Source: Chlorocebus sabaeus
Lineage: Eukaryota > Chordata > Mammalia > Primates > Cercopithecidae
Length of the DNA: 64,000 nucleotides
NCBI RefSeq assembly: GCF_047675955.1
Contig: NW_027327442.1
Location: 372,001-436,000 of the forward strand
Reading direction: 5' to 3'
Under the pieces are notes generated by a model. It was not told where the DNA came from, searched no databases, and saw nothing but the letters and a program-made list of their open reading frames with translations. Positions within the stretch are counted from its first letter, which is position 1. Each line of letters starts with the position of its first letter. This document shows positions 1 through 11,624 of the stretch, one piece after another. A program made the position numbers and the translations under genes.

Positions 1-144
1 GCTTCCACATATCACTTTGCCAATTCCACAAGAACAGCCTTAGCGAAAGGCTTCTTGAAGCTAAAGATGTAACTCCGTGAGATGAATTAACAGAACACAG
101 AGCAGTTTCTCAGAAAGCTTCTTTCCAGTTTTGAACGGAGATAT

Positions 145-161
145 TTCCTTTTTCACCATAG
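145..161 (+). other. pJ-alpha / A-box-like motif, first of about 370
   Basis: The 17 bases here read ttcctttttcaccatag, matching the pJ-alpha motif described for alpha satellite (ttccttttycaccrtag). The same segment sits in nearly every monomer at the position that carries a CENP-B box in some human monomers. Variants include tcatcatcgcc (near 4,280, 7,205, 11,670, 14,597, 21,302, 24,226 and 26,462), caccgtgaccc (near 15,633, 32,653 and 61,182) and tacaccatagatc (near 1,700). A nuclear protein binding the motif has been reported in human; binding in this species is inference. Confidence 0.75.
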
Positions 162-285
162 CCCTCTAAGGGCTTCCAAATATCCCTTTGGCAATTCCAC
201 AAGAACAGCCTAAACGAAAGGCTTCTTGAAGGGAAAGATGTAACTCTGTGAGATGAATTAACAGAACACAGAGCAGTTTCTCAGA

Positions 286-457
286 AAGCTTCTTTCCAGT
301 TTTGAACGGAAGATATTTCCTTTTTCACCGTAGCCCTCTATGGGCTTAAAAATATCCCTTTGCCAATTCCACAACAACAGATTTAGCGAAAGGCTTCTTG
401 AACGGAAAGATGGAACTCTCTGAGATGAATTAACAGAACACAGGGCAGTTTCTCAGA
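286..457 (-). repeat. Representative 172-bp monomer (HindIII to HindIII)
   Basis: This interval runs from one aagctt to the base before the next and is 172 bp long, the usual size here. The preceding monomer (115-285) is 171 bp because one a is missing in gaacggagatatt. Since 172 is not a multiple of three, the reading frame shifts at every monomer, which is why open frames stay short. Monomers lacking the HindIII site exist, for example where cagaaagcttc has become cagaaagattc (near 5,790, 8,370 and 13,190), and these variants help track block copies. Confidence 0.95.
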
Positions 458-2499
458 AAGCTTCTTTCCAGTTTTGAACATAAGATATTTCCTTTTTCAC
501 CATAGCCCTCTATGGGCTTCCAAACATCCCTTTGCCAATTCCACAAGAACAGCCTTAGCGAAAGGCTTCTTGAAGGGAAAGATGAAACTGTGTGAGATGA
601 ATTAACAGAACACAGAGCGGTTTTTCAGAAAGCTTCTTTCCAGATTTGAACGCAAGATATTTCCTTTTTCACCATAGCCCCCTATGGGCTTCCAAATATC
701 ACTTTGCGAATTCCACAAGAACAGCCTTAGCGAAAGGCTTCTTGAAGGGAAAGATGTAACTCTGTGAGATGAATTAACACAACACAGAGCAGCTTCTCAG
801 AAAGCTTCCTTCCAGTTTTGAACGGAAGATATTTCCGTTTTCATCGTAGCCCTCTATGGCCTTCCAAATATCCCTTTGCCAATTCCACATGAACAGCCTT
901 AGGGAAAGGCTTCTTGAGGGGAAAGATGTAACTCTGTAAGATGAATTAACAGAACACAGAGCAGTTTCTCAGAAAGCTTCTTTCCAGTTTTGAACGGAAG
1001 ATATTTCCTTTTTCACGATAGCCCTCTAAGGGCTTCCACATATCCCTTTACCAATTGCACAAGAACAGCCTTAGCGAAAGGCTTCTTGGAGGGAAAGATG
1101 TAACTCTGTGTGATGAATTAAGAGAACACAGAGCAGTTTCTCAGAAAGCTTCTTTCCAGTTTTGTACGGAAGATATTTCCTTTTTCACCTTAGCCTTCTA
1201 TGGGCTTCCAAATATCACTTTGCCAATTCCACAAGAACAGCCTTAGCGAAAGGCTTCTTGAAGCTAAAGATGTAACTCGGTGAGATGAGTTAACAGAACA
1301 CAGAGCAGTTTCTCAGAAAGCTTCTTTCCAGTTTTGAACGGAAGATATTTCCTTTTTCAGCATATCCCTCTAAGAGCTTCCAAATATCCCTTTGGCAATT
1401 CCACAGGAACAGCCTAAACGAAAGGCTTCTTGAAGGGAAAGATGTAACTCTGTGAGATGAATTAACAGAACACGCGGCAGTTTCTCAGAAAGCTTCTTTC
1501 CAGTTTTGAACGGAAGGTATTTCCTTTTTCACAATAGCCCTCTCTGGGCTTCCAAATATCACTATGCCAATTCCACAAGAACAGCATTAGCGAAAGGCTT
1601 ACTGAAGGGAAAGATGTAACTCGGTAAGATGAATTAAGAGAACACACAGCAGTTTCTCAGAAAGCTTCCTTCCAGTTTTGAAAGGAAGATATTTCCTTTT
1701 ACACCATAGATCTCTATGGGCTTCCAAATATCCCTTTGCCAATTCCACAGGAACAGCCTTAGCGAAAGGCTTCTTGAAGGGAAAGATGAAACTCTGTGAG
1801 ATGAATTAACAGAACACAGAGCAGTTTTTCAGAAAGGTTCTTTCCAGATTTGAACGCAAGATATTTCCTTTTTCACCATAGTCCCCTATGGGCTTCCAAA
1901 TATCACTTTGCGAATTCCACAAGAACAGCCTTAGCGAAAGGCTTCATGAAGGGAAAGATGTAACTCTGTGAGATGAATTAACAGAACACAGAGCAGCTTC
2001 TCAGAAAGCTTCCTTCCAGTTTTGAACGGAAGATATTTCCTTTTTCACCGTAGCCCTCTATGGCCTTCCAAATATCCCTTTGCAATTCCACAAGAACAGC
2101 CTTAGCGAAAGGCTTCTTGATTGGAAAGATGTAACTCTGTGAGATGAATTAACAGAACACAGAGCAGTTTCTCAGAAAGCTTCTTTCCAGTTTTGAACGG
2201 AAGATATTTCCTTTTTCACGATAGCCCTCTAAGGGCTTCCACATATCCCTTTCCCAATTCCACAAGAACAGCCTTAGCGAAAGGCTTCTTGGAGGGAAAG
2301 ATGTAACTCTGTGTGATGAATTAACAGAACACAGAGCAGTTTCTCAGAAAGCTTCTTTCCAGTTTTGTACGGAAGATATTTCCTTTTTCACCTTAGCCTT
2401 CTATGGGCTTCCAAATATTACTTTGCCAATTCCACAAGAACAGCCTTAGCGAAAGGCTTCTTGAAGCAAAAGATGTAACTCGGTGAGATGAATTAAGAG

Positions 2500-2735
2500 A
2501 ACACAGAGCAGTTTCTCAGAAAGCTTCTTTTCAGTTTTAAAGGGAAGATATTTCCTTTTAAACCATAGATCTCTATGGGCTTCCAAATATCCCTTTGCCA
2601 ATTCCACAAGAACAGCCTTAGCGAATGGCTTCTTGAAGGGAGAGATGTCACTCTGTGAGATGAATTAGCAGAACATAGAGCAGTTTCTCAGAAAGCTTCT
2701 TTCCAGTTTTGAACAGAAGATATTTCCTTTTTCAC
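2500..2735 (-). repeat. Alpha satellite monomers linking the 7-mer block to the next block
   Basis: This stretch holds one to one and a half monomers. The one near 2,521-2,690 (ttttcagttttaaagggaag, taaaccatagatctc, gcgaatggc, gatgtcactc, gaattagcag) is the same type found near 6,480, 13,875, 20,580, 23,510 and 25,740 inside the 17-monomer unit. A monomer belonging to the other higher-order pattern has therefore been brought next to the 7-mer block. Nothing else is visible here. Confidence 0.7.
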
Positions 2736-4030
2736 CATAGCCCTCTAAGGGCTTCCAAATATCCCTTTGGCAATTCCACAAGAACAGCCTAAACGAAAGG
2801 CTTCTTGAAGGGAAAGATGTAACTCTTTGAGATGAATTAACAGAACACAGAGCAGTTTCTCAGAAAGCTTCTTTCCAGTTTTGAACGGAAGATATTTCCT
2901 TTTTCACCGTAGCCCTCTATGGGCTTAAAAATATCCCTTTGCCAATTCCACTACAACAGATTTAGCGAAAGGCTTCTTGAACGGAAAGATGGAACTCTCT
3001 GAGATGAATTAACAGAACACAGGGCAGTTTCTCAGAAAGCTTCTTTCCAGTTTTGAACATAAGATATTTCCTTTTTCACCATAGCCCTCTATGGGCTTCC
3101 AAATATCCCTTTGCCAATTCCACAAGAACAGCCTTAGAGAAAGGCTTCTTGAAGGGAAAGATGTAACTCTGTGAGTTGAATTAACAGAACACAGAGCAGT
3201 TTCTCAGAAAGCTTCTTTCCAGTTTTGAACCTAAGATATTTCCTTTTTCACCATAGCCCTCTATGGGCTTAAAAATATCCCTTTGCCAATTCCACAAGAA
3301 CAGCCTTAGTGAAAGGCTTCTTGGAGGGAAAGATGTAACCCTGTGAGGTGAATTAAGAGAACACAGAGCAGTTTCTCAGAAAGCTTCTTTCCACTTTTGA
3401 ACGGAAGATATTTCCTTTTTCACCATAGCCCTCTATGGGCTTCCATATATCCCTTTGCCAATTCCACAAGAACAGTCTTAGCGAAAGACTTCTTGAAGGG
3501 AAAGATGTAACTCTGTGAGATGAATTAAAGGAACACAGAGCAGTTTCTCAGAAAGCTTCTTTGCAGTTTTGAACGGAAGATATTTCCTTTTTCACCATAG
3601 CCCTCTATAGGCTTCCAAATATCACTTTGCCAATTCCACAAGAACAGCCGTAGCGAAAGGCTTCTTGAAGGGAAAGATGTAACTCTGTGAGATGAATTAA
3701 CAGAACACAGAACAGTTTTTCAGAAAGCTTCTTTCCAGTTTTGAACGGAAAATATTTCCTTTTTCACCACAGCCCTCTATGGGCTTCCAAATATCCCTTT
3801 GCCAATTCCACAAGAACAGCCTTAGCGAAAGGCTTATTGAAGGGAAAGATGTAACTCTGTGAGATGAATTAACAGAACACAGAGCAGCTTCTCAGAAAGC
3901 TTTTTTCCAGTTTTGAACGGAATATATTTCCTTTTTCACCATAGCCCTCTAAGGGCTTCCAAATATCCCTTTGCCAATTCCACAAGAACAGCCTTAGCGA
4001 AAGGCTTCTTGAAGAGAAAGATGTAACTCT
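2735..4030 (-). repeat. Left part of a 7-kb block, copied at about 9,785-11,596
   Basis: From about 2,735 to 3,430 the sequence matches about 9,785-10,480 at offset 7,050 bp (aactctttgag at 2821 and 9871; gggcttaaaa at 2921 and 9971). From about 3,430 to 4,030 it matches about 10,996-11,596 at offset 7,566 bp (ttccatatat at 3441 and 11007; then gtcttagcgaaagac). The 516-bp difference is exactly three monomers, present near 10,480-10,996 and absent here. Diagnostic monomers include ccttagagaaagg with gtgagttgaatt, and gaacctaag followed by cttggaggg. Confidence 0.85.
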
Positions 4031-6281
4031 GTGAGATGAATTAACAGAACACAGAGCAGATTTTCAGAAAACTTCTTTCCAGATTTGAACGGAAGATATT
4101 TCCTTTTTCACCATAGCCCTCTATGGGCTTCCAAGTATCCCTTTGCCAATTACACAAGAACTGCCTTCGAGAAAGGCTTCTTGAAGGGAAAGATGTAACT
4201 CTGTGAGATGAATTAACAGAACACAGAGCAGTTTTTCAGAAAGCTTCTTTCCAGTTTTGAACGGAGGATATTTCCTTTTTCATCATCGCCCTCTATGGAC
4301 TTCCAAATATCCCTTTGCCAATTACACAAGAAGAGCCTTAGCGAAAGACTTCTTGAAGGGAGAGATGTAACTCTGTGAGATGAATTAACAGAACACAGAG
4401 CAGTTTCTCAGAAAGCTTCTTTCCAGTTTTGAACGGAAGATATTTCCTTTTTCACCGTAGCCCTCTATGGGCTTCCAAATATCACTTTGCCAATTCCACA
4501 AGAACAGCCTTAGCGAAAGGCTTCTTGAAGGGAAAGATGTAACTCTGTGAGATGAATTAACAGAACACAGAGCAGTTTCTCAGAAAGCTTCTTTCCAGAT
4601 TTGAACGCAAGATATTTCCTTATTCACCATAGCCCTCTATGGGCTTCCAAATATCGCTTTGCCAATTCCACAAGAACAGCCTTAGCGAAAGGCTTTTTGA
4701 AGGAAAAGATGTAATTCTGTGAGATGAATTAACAGAACACAGAGCAGTTTCTCAGAAAGCTTCTTTCCAGTTATGAACGGAAGATGTTTCCTTTTTCACC
4801 ATAGCCCTCTATGGGCTTCCAAATATCACTTTGCCAATTCCACAAGAACAGCCTTAGCGAAAGGCTTCTTGAAGCTAAAGATGTAACTCTGTGAGATGAA
4901 TTAACAGATCACAGAGCAGTTTCTCAGAAAGCTTCTTTCCACTTTTGAACGGAAGATATTTCCTTTTTCACCATAGCCCTCTATGGGCTTCCAAATATCA
5001 CTTTGCCAATTCCACAAGAAAAGCCTTAGCGAAAGGCTTCTTGAAGGGAAAGATGTAATTCTGTGAGATGAATTAACAGAACACAGAGCAGTTTCTCAGA
5101 AAGCTTCTTTCCAGTTTTGAACGGAGGATATTTCCTTTTTCACCATAGCCCTCTATGGGCTTCCACATATCCCTTTACCAATTCCACAAGAACAGCCTTA
5201 GTGAAAGTGTTCTTGAAGGGAAACATGTAACTCTGTGAGGTGAATTAACAGAACACAGAGCAGTTTCTCAGAAAGCTTCTTTCCAGTTTTGAACGGAATA
5301 TATTTCCTTTTTCACCATAGCCTTCTAAGGTCTTCCGAATATCCCTTTGCCAATTCCACAAGAACAGCCTTAGCGAAAGGATTCTTGAAGGGAAAGTTGT
5401 AACTCTGTGAGATGAATTAACAGAACACAGAGCAGTTTCTCAGAAAGCTTCTTTGCAGTTTTGAACGGAAGATATTTCCTTTTTCACCATAGCCCTTTAT
5501 GGGCTTCCAAATATCACTTTGCCAATTCCACAAGAACAGCCTTATCGATAGGCTTCCTGAAGGGAAAGATGTAACTCTGTGAGATGAATTAACAGAACAC
5601 AAAACAGTTTCTCAGAAAGCTTCTTTCCAGTTTTGAACGGAAGATATTTCCTTTTTCAGCATAGCCCTCTATGGGCTTCCCAATATCACTTTGCCAATTC
5701 CACAAGAACAGCCTTAGCGAAAAGCTTCTTGAAGGGAGAGATGTAACCCTGTGAGATGAATTAACAGAACACAGAGCAGTTTCTCAGAAAGATTCTTTCC
5801 AGTTTTGAACGGAAGATATTTCCTCTTTCACCATAGCCCTCTATGGGCTTCCAAATATCACTTTGCCAATTCCACAAGAACAGCCTTAGCGAAATGCTTC
5901 TTGAAGGGAAAGATATAACACTGTGAGATGAATTAACAGAACACAGAGCAGTTTCTCAGAATGCTTCTTTGCAGTTTTGAACGGAAGATATTTCCATTTT
6001 CACCCTAGCCCTCTATGGGCTTCCACATATTCCTTTGCCAATTGCCCAAGAACAGCCTTAGCGAAAGGCTTCTTGAAGGGAAAGATGTAACTCTGTGAGG
6101 TGAATTAACAGATCACAGAGCAGTTTCTCAGAAAGCTTCTTCCCAGTTTTGAACGGAAGACACTTCCTTTTTCACCATAACCCTCTATGGGTTTCCAAAT
6201 ATCACTTTGCCAATTCCACAAGAACAGCCTTAGCAAAAGGCTTCTTGAAGGGAAAGATGTAACTCTGTGAGATGAATTAAC
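4010..6281 (-). repeat. 17-monomer higher-order repeat, last 13 monomers of a unit
   Basis: Markers here recur 2,924 bp (17 x 172) downstream: cagattttcag at 4057 and 6981, ttgaacgcaa at 4601 and 7525, gaagctaaag at 4871 and 7795. Homology to the unit starts near 4,010. The unit phase used here starts at the agaacacgcg marker, so this interval is the 3' portion of a unit ending before 6282. The block also matches 11,624 onward at offset 7,394 bp from about 4,230. The minus-strand open frame at 5417-5602 is a by-product of the repeat. Confidence 0.88.
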
Positions 6282-8219
6282 AGAACACGCGGCAGTTTCT
6301 CAGAAAGCTTCTTTCCAGTTTTGAACGGAAGGTATTTCCTTTTTCACAATAACCCTCTATGGGCTTCCAAATATCACTTTGCCAATTCCACAAGAACAGC
6401 ATTAGCGAAAGGCTTACTGAAGGGAAAGATGTAACTCGGTAAGATGAATTAAGAGAACACAGAGCAGTTTCTCACAAAGCTTCTTTTCAGTTTTAAAGGG
6501 AAGATATTTCCTTTTAAACCATAGATCTCTATGGGCTTCCAAATATCCCTTTGCCAATTCCACAAGAACAGCCTTAGCGAATGGCTTCTTGAAGGGAGAG
6601 ATGTCACTCTGTGAGATGAATTAGCAGAACATAGAGCAGTTTCTCAGAAAGCTTCTTTCCAGTTTTGAACAGAAGATATTTCCTTTTTCACCATAGCCCT
6701 CTATGGGCTTCCAAATATCACTTTGCCAATTCCACAAGAACAGCCTTCGCGAAAGGCTTCTTGAAGGGTGAGATGTAACTCTGTGAGATGAATTAACGGA
6801 ACACAGAGCAGTTTCTCAGAAAGTTTCTTTCCTCTTTTGAATGGAAGATATTTACTTTTTCACCATAGCCCTCTATAGGCTTCCAAATATCACTTTGCCA
6901 ATTCCACAAGAACAGCCTTAGCGAAAGGCTTCTTGAAGAGAAAGATGTAACTCTGTGAGATGAATTAACAGAACACAGAGCAGATTTTCAGAAAACTTCT
7001 TTCCAGATTTGAACGGAAGATATTTCCTTTTTCACCATAGCCCTCTATGGGCTTCCAAATATCCCTTTGCCAATTACACAAGAACAGCCTTCGAGAAAGG
7101 CTTCTTGAAGGGAAAGATGTAACTCTGTGAGATGAATTAACAGAACACAGAGCAGTTTTTCAGAAAGCTTCCTTCCAGTTTTGAACGGAGGATATTTCCT
7201 TTTTCATCATCGCCCTCTATGGACTTCCAAATATCCCTTTGCCAATTACACAAGAAGAGCCTTAGCGAAAGGCTTCTTGAAGGGAGAGATGTAACTCTGT
7301 GAGATGAATTAACAGAACACAGAGCAGTTTCTCAGAAAGCTTCTTTCCAGTTTTGAACGGAAGATATTTCCTTTTTCACCGTAGCCCTCTATGGGCTTCC
7401 AAATATCACTTTGCCAATTCCACAAGAACAGCCTTAGCGAAAGGCTTCTTGAAGGGAAAGATGTAACTCTGTGAGATGAATTAACAGAACACAGAGCAGT
7501 TTCTCAGAAAGCTTCTTTCCAGATTTGAACGCAAGATATTTCCTTATTCACCATAGCCCTCTATGGGCTTCCAAATATCACTTTGCCAATTCCACAAGAA
7601 CAGCCTTAGAGAAAGGCTTCTTGAAGGGAAAGATGTAACTCTGTGAGATGAATTTACAGAACACAGAGCAGTTTCTCAGAAAGCTTCTTTCCAGTTATGA
7701 ACGGAAGATGTTTCCTTTTTCACCATAGCCCTCTATGGGCTTCCAAATATCACTTTGCCAATTCCACAAGAACAGCCTTAGCGAAAGGCTTCTTGAAGCT
7801 AAAGATGTAACTCTGTGAGATGAATTAACAGAACACAGAGCAGTTTCTCAGAAAGCTTCTTTCCACTTTTGAACGGAAGATATTTCCTTTTTCACCATAG
7901 CCCTCTATGGGCTTCCAAATATCACTTTGCCAATTCCACAAGAAAAGCCTTAGCGAAAGGCTTCTTGAAGGGAAAGATGTAATTCTGTGAGATGAATTAA
8001 CAGAACACAGAGCAGTTTCTCAGAAAGCTTCTTTCCAGTTTTGAACGGAGGATATTTCCTTTTTCACCATAGCCCTCTATGGGCTTCCTCATATACCTTT
8101 ACCAATTCCACAAGAACAGCCTTAGTGAAAGTCTTCTTGAAGGGAAACATGTAACTCTGTGAGGTGAATTAACAGAACACAGAGCAGTTTCTCAGAAAGC
8201 TTCTTTCCAGTTTTGAACG
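6282..8219 (-). repeat. 17-monomer higher-order repeat, first 11 monomers of a unit
   Basis: The unit begins with the agaacacgcg marker at 6282 and follows the same variant order as 20381-22318 (offset 14,099 bp). Ordered markers are agcattagcg with ttactgaa, ttaaagggaag, gcgaatggc, ttcgcgaaagg, cagattttcag, ttcgagaaagg, ttcatcatcgcc, ttgaacgcaag, gttatgaacgg, gaagctaaag and gaacggaggat. The pattern breaks at about 8,219, where the next monomer matches 5641 at offset 2,580 bp (15 x 172). Two monomers of the unit are thus missing at the junction. Confidence 0.88.
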
Positions 8220-9785
8220 GAAGATATTTCCTTTTTCACCATAGCCCTCTATGGGCTTCCCAATATCACTTTGCCAATTCCACAAGAACAGCCTTAGCGA
8301 AAAGCTTCTTGAAGGGAGAGATGTAACCCTGTGAGATGAATTAACAGAACACAGAGCAGTTTCTCAGAAAGATTCTTTTCAGTTTTGAACGGAAGATATT
8401 TCCTCTTTCACCATAGCCCTCTATGGGCTTCCAAATATCACTTTGCCAATTCCACAAGAACAGCCTTAGCGAAAGGCTTCTTGAAGGGAAAGATGCAACC
8501 CTGTGAGGTGAATTAACAGAACACAGAGCAGTTTCTCAGAAAGATTCTTTCCAGTTTGGAACGGAAGATACTTCCTTTTTCACCATAGCCCTCTATGGGC
8601 TTCCAAATATCACTTTGCGAATTACACAAGAACAGCCTTAGCGAAAGGCTTCTTGAAGGGAAAGATGTAACTCTGTGAGATGAATTAACAGAACACAGAG
8701 CAGTTTCTCAGAAAGCTACTTTCCAGTTTTGAACGGAAGATATTTCCTTTTTCACCATCGCCCTCTATGGGCTTCCAAATATCACTTTGCCAATTACACA
8801 AGAACAGCCTTAGCGAAGGGCTTCTTGAAGGGAAAGATGTAACTCTGTGAGATGAATTAACAGAACACTGAGCAGTTTCTCAGAAAGCTTCTTTCCAGTT
8901 TTGAACGGAAGATACTTCCTTTTTCACTCTAGCCCTCTATGGGCTTCCCAATATCCCTTTGCCAATTCCAAAAGAAGAGCCTTAGCGAAAGGATTCTTGA
9001 AGGGAAAGATGTAACTCTGTGAGATGAATTAACAGAACACAGAGGAGTTACTCAGAAAGCTTCTTTCCACTTTTGAACGGAAGATATTTCCTTTTTCACC
9101 ATAGCCCTCTATGGGCTTCAAATATCCCTTTGCCAATTCCACAAGAACAGCCTTAGCGAAAGACTTCTTGAAGGGAAAGATGTAACTCTGTGAGATGAAT
9201 TAACAGAACACAGAGCAGTTTCTCAGAAAGCCTCTTTTCAGTTTTGAACGGAAGATATTTCCTTTTTCACCTTAGCCCTCTATGGGCTTCCTCATATCCC
9301 TTTGCCAATTCCGCAAGAACAGCCTTAGCGAAAGGCTTCTTGAAGGGAAAGATGTAACTCTGTGAGATGAATTAACAGAACACAGAGCAGTTTCTCAGAA
9401 AGCTTCTTTCCAGTTTTGAACGGAAGATATTTCCTTTTTCACGATAGCCCTCTAAGGGCTTCCACATATCCCTTTCCCAATTCCACAAGAACAGCCCTAG
9501 CGAAAGGCTTCTTGGAGTTAAAGATGTAACTCTGTGTGATGAATTAACAGAACACAGAGCAGTTTCTCAGAAAGTTTCTTTCCAGTTTTGTACGGAAGAT
9601 ATTTCCTTTTTCACCTTAGCCTTCTATGGGCTTCCACATATCACTTTGCCAATTCCACAAGAACAGCCTTAGCGAAAGGCTTCTTGAAGCTAAAGATGTA
9701 ACTCCGTGAGATGAATTAACAGAACACAGAGCAGTTTCTCAGAAAGCTTCTTTCCAGTTTTGAACTTAGATATTTCCTTTTTCAC
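8219..9785 (-). repeat. Nine-monomer block, copied at about 15,795-17,135
   Basis: The block from about 8,230 to 9,540 matches about 15,795-17,105 at an offset of 7,564-7,565 bp. Shared markers are aaaagcttcttgaaggg (8300 and 15865), gatgtaaccc with gaggtgaatt, cagaaagctactttcc, gggcttccca followed by ccaaaagaagagcc (8941 and 16505), and acagccctagcg (ccctag at 9496 and 17060). The first monomers also match 5641-5900 of the 17-mer unit. At about 9,630 the sequence becomes the same as base 1 of the window (offset 9,629), so the window start and this point share a monomer order up to about 480. Confidence 0.82.
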
Positions 9786-11624
9786 CGTAGCCCTCTAAGG
9801 GCTTCCAAATATCCCTTTGGCAATTCCACAAGAACAGCCTAAACGAAAGGCTTCTTGAAGGGAAAGATGTAACTCTTTGAGATGAATTAACAGAACACAG
9901 AGCAGTTTCTCAGAAAGCTTCTTTCCAGTTTTGAACGGAAGATATTTCCTTTTTCACCGTAGCCCTCTATGGGCTTAAAAATATCCCTTTGCCAATTCCA
10001 CAACAACAGATTTAGCGAAAGGCTTCTTGAACGGAAAGATGGAACTCTCTGAGATGAATTAACAGAACACAGAGCAGTTTCTCAGAAAGCTTCTTTCCAG
10101 TTTTGAACATAAGATATTTCCTTTTTCACCATAGCCCTCTATGGGCTTCCAAATATCCCTTTGCCAATTCCACAAGAACAGCCTTAGAGAAAGGCTTCTT
10201 GAAGGGAAAGATGTAACTCTGTGAGTTGAATTAACAGAACACAGAGCAGTTTCTCAGAAAGCTTCTTTCCAGTTTTGAACCTAAGATATTTCCTTTTTCA
10301 CCATAGCCCTCTATGGGCTTAAAAATATCCCTTTGCCAATTCCACAAGAACAGCCTTAGTGAAAGGCTTCTTGGAGGGAAAGATGTAACCCTGTGAGGTG
10401 AATTAAGAGAACACAGAGCAGTTTCTCAGAAAGCTTCTTTCCACTTTTGAACGGAAGATATTTCCTTTTTCACCATAGCCCTCTATGGGCTTCCAAATAT
10501 CACTTTGCCAATTCCACAAGAAAAGCCTTAGCGAAAGGTTTCTTGATGGGAAAGATGTAATTCTGTGAGATGAATTAACAGAACACAGAGCATTTTCTCA
10601 GAAAGCTTCTTTCCACTTTTGAACGGAAGATATTTACTTTTTCACCATAGCTCTCTATGGGCTTCCAAATATCCCTTTGCCAATTCCACAAGAACAGCCT
10701 TAGCGAAAGGTTTCTTGAAGGGAAAGAAGTAACTCTGTGAGATGAATTAACAGAACACAGAGCAGTTTCTCAGAAAGCTTCTTTGCAGTTTTGAAAGGAA
10801 GATATTTCCTTTTTCACCATAGCCCTCTATGGAATTCCACATATCCCTTTGCCAATTACACAAGAACAGCCTTAGCGAAAGGCTTCTTGAAAGGAAAGAT
10901 GTAACTCTCTGAGGTGAATTAACAGAACACAGAGCAGTTTCTCAGAAAGCTTCTTTCCAGTTTTGAACGGAAGATACTTCCTTTTTCACCATAGCCCTCT
11001 ATGGGCTTCCATATATCCCTTTGCCAATTCCACAAGAACAGTCTTAGCGAAAGACTTCTTGAAGGGAAAGATGTAACTCTGTGAGATTAATTAAAGGAAC
11101 ACAGAGCAGTTTCTCAGAAAGCTTCTTTGCAGTTTTGAACGGAAGATATTTCCTTTTTCACCATAGCCCTCTATAGGCTTCCAAATATCACTTTGCCAAT
11201 TCCACAAGAACAGCCGTAGCGAAAGGCTTCTTGAAGGGAAAGATGTAACTCTGTGAGATGAATTAACAGAACACAGAGCAGTTTTTCAGAAAGCTTCTTT
11301 CCAGTTTTGAACGGAAAATATTTCCTTTTTCACCACAGCCCTCTATGGGCTTCCAAATATCCCTTTGCCAATTCCACAAGAACAGCCTTAGCGAAAGGCT
11401 TATTGAAGGGAAAGATGTAACTCTGTGAGATGAATTAACAGAACACAGAGCAGCTTCTCAGAAAGCTTTTTTCCAGTTTTGAACGGAATATATTTCCTTT
11501 TTCACCATAGCCCTCTAAGGGCTTCCAAATATCCCTTTGCCAATTCCACAAGAACAACCTTAGCGAAAGGCTTCTTGAAGAGAAAGATGTAACTCTGTGA
11601 GATGAATTAACAGAACACAGAGCA
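9785..11624 (-). repeat. Second copy of the 2,735-4,030 block, with three extra monomers
   Basis: Offsets to the first copy are 7,050 bp up to about 10,480 and 7,566 bp from about 10,996. The extra 516 bp (about 10,480-10,996) has its own variants, such as gaaaagcctt with ggtttcttgatgg, atttactttttc, and ggaattccacatatcc. At about 11,600 one monomer of the first copy (the cagattttcag type at 4057) is missing, which resets the offset to 7,394 bp. Confidence 0.82.

Larger units (their letters stand above)
1..2500 (-). repeat. Seven-monomer higher-order repeat, about two units (period about 1,204 bp)
   Basis: Marker variants recur at 1,203-1,204 bp, which is 7 x 172. cagatttgaacgcaag occurs at 641 and 1845. 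cctctatggccttcc occurs at about 852 and 2055. gcttcttggaggg with gtgtgatgaatt occurs at 1081 and 2284. ttttgtacggaag occurs at about 1161 and 2364. gaagctaaag or gaagcaaaag with aactcggtgag occurs at about 1261 and 2463. One monomer per unit does not match: near 350 it is the cttaaaaatatccc type, while near 1,500 it is the gcggcag/agcattagcg type. The match ends at about 2,520. The 1-bp shortfall in later pairs comes from a lost c near 2,083 (tttgcaattcc). Confidence 0.85.

Noticed and set aside
1055..1246. Plus-strand open frames at 1055-1246 and 47750-47953
   Set aside because: Both lie wholly inside satellite monomers and arise from local substitutions or indels. They have no similarity to a protein family I recognise.
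6745..6761. CENP-B-box-like site cttcgcgaaaggcttct, also wherever ccttcgcgaaagg occurs (for example near 20,847, 34,945 and 63,473)
   Set aside because: It keeps ttcg, the central a and one c, but lacks the required cggg (6 of 9 essential positions). It comes from one substitution in the common ccttagcgaaagg segment, so it is a chance resemblance.
9760..9785. Possible array break at gaacttagatatttcc near 9,765
   Set aside because: It is only a short local deletion and substitution within one monomer (gaacggaagat to gaacttagat). The repeat resumes in register at once.
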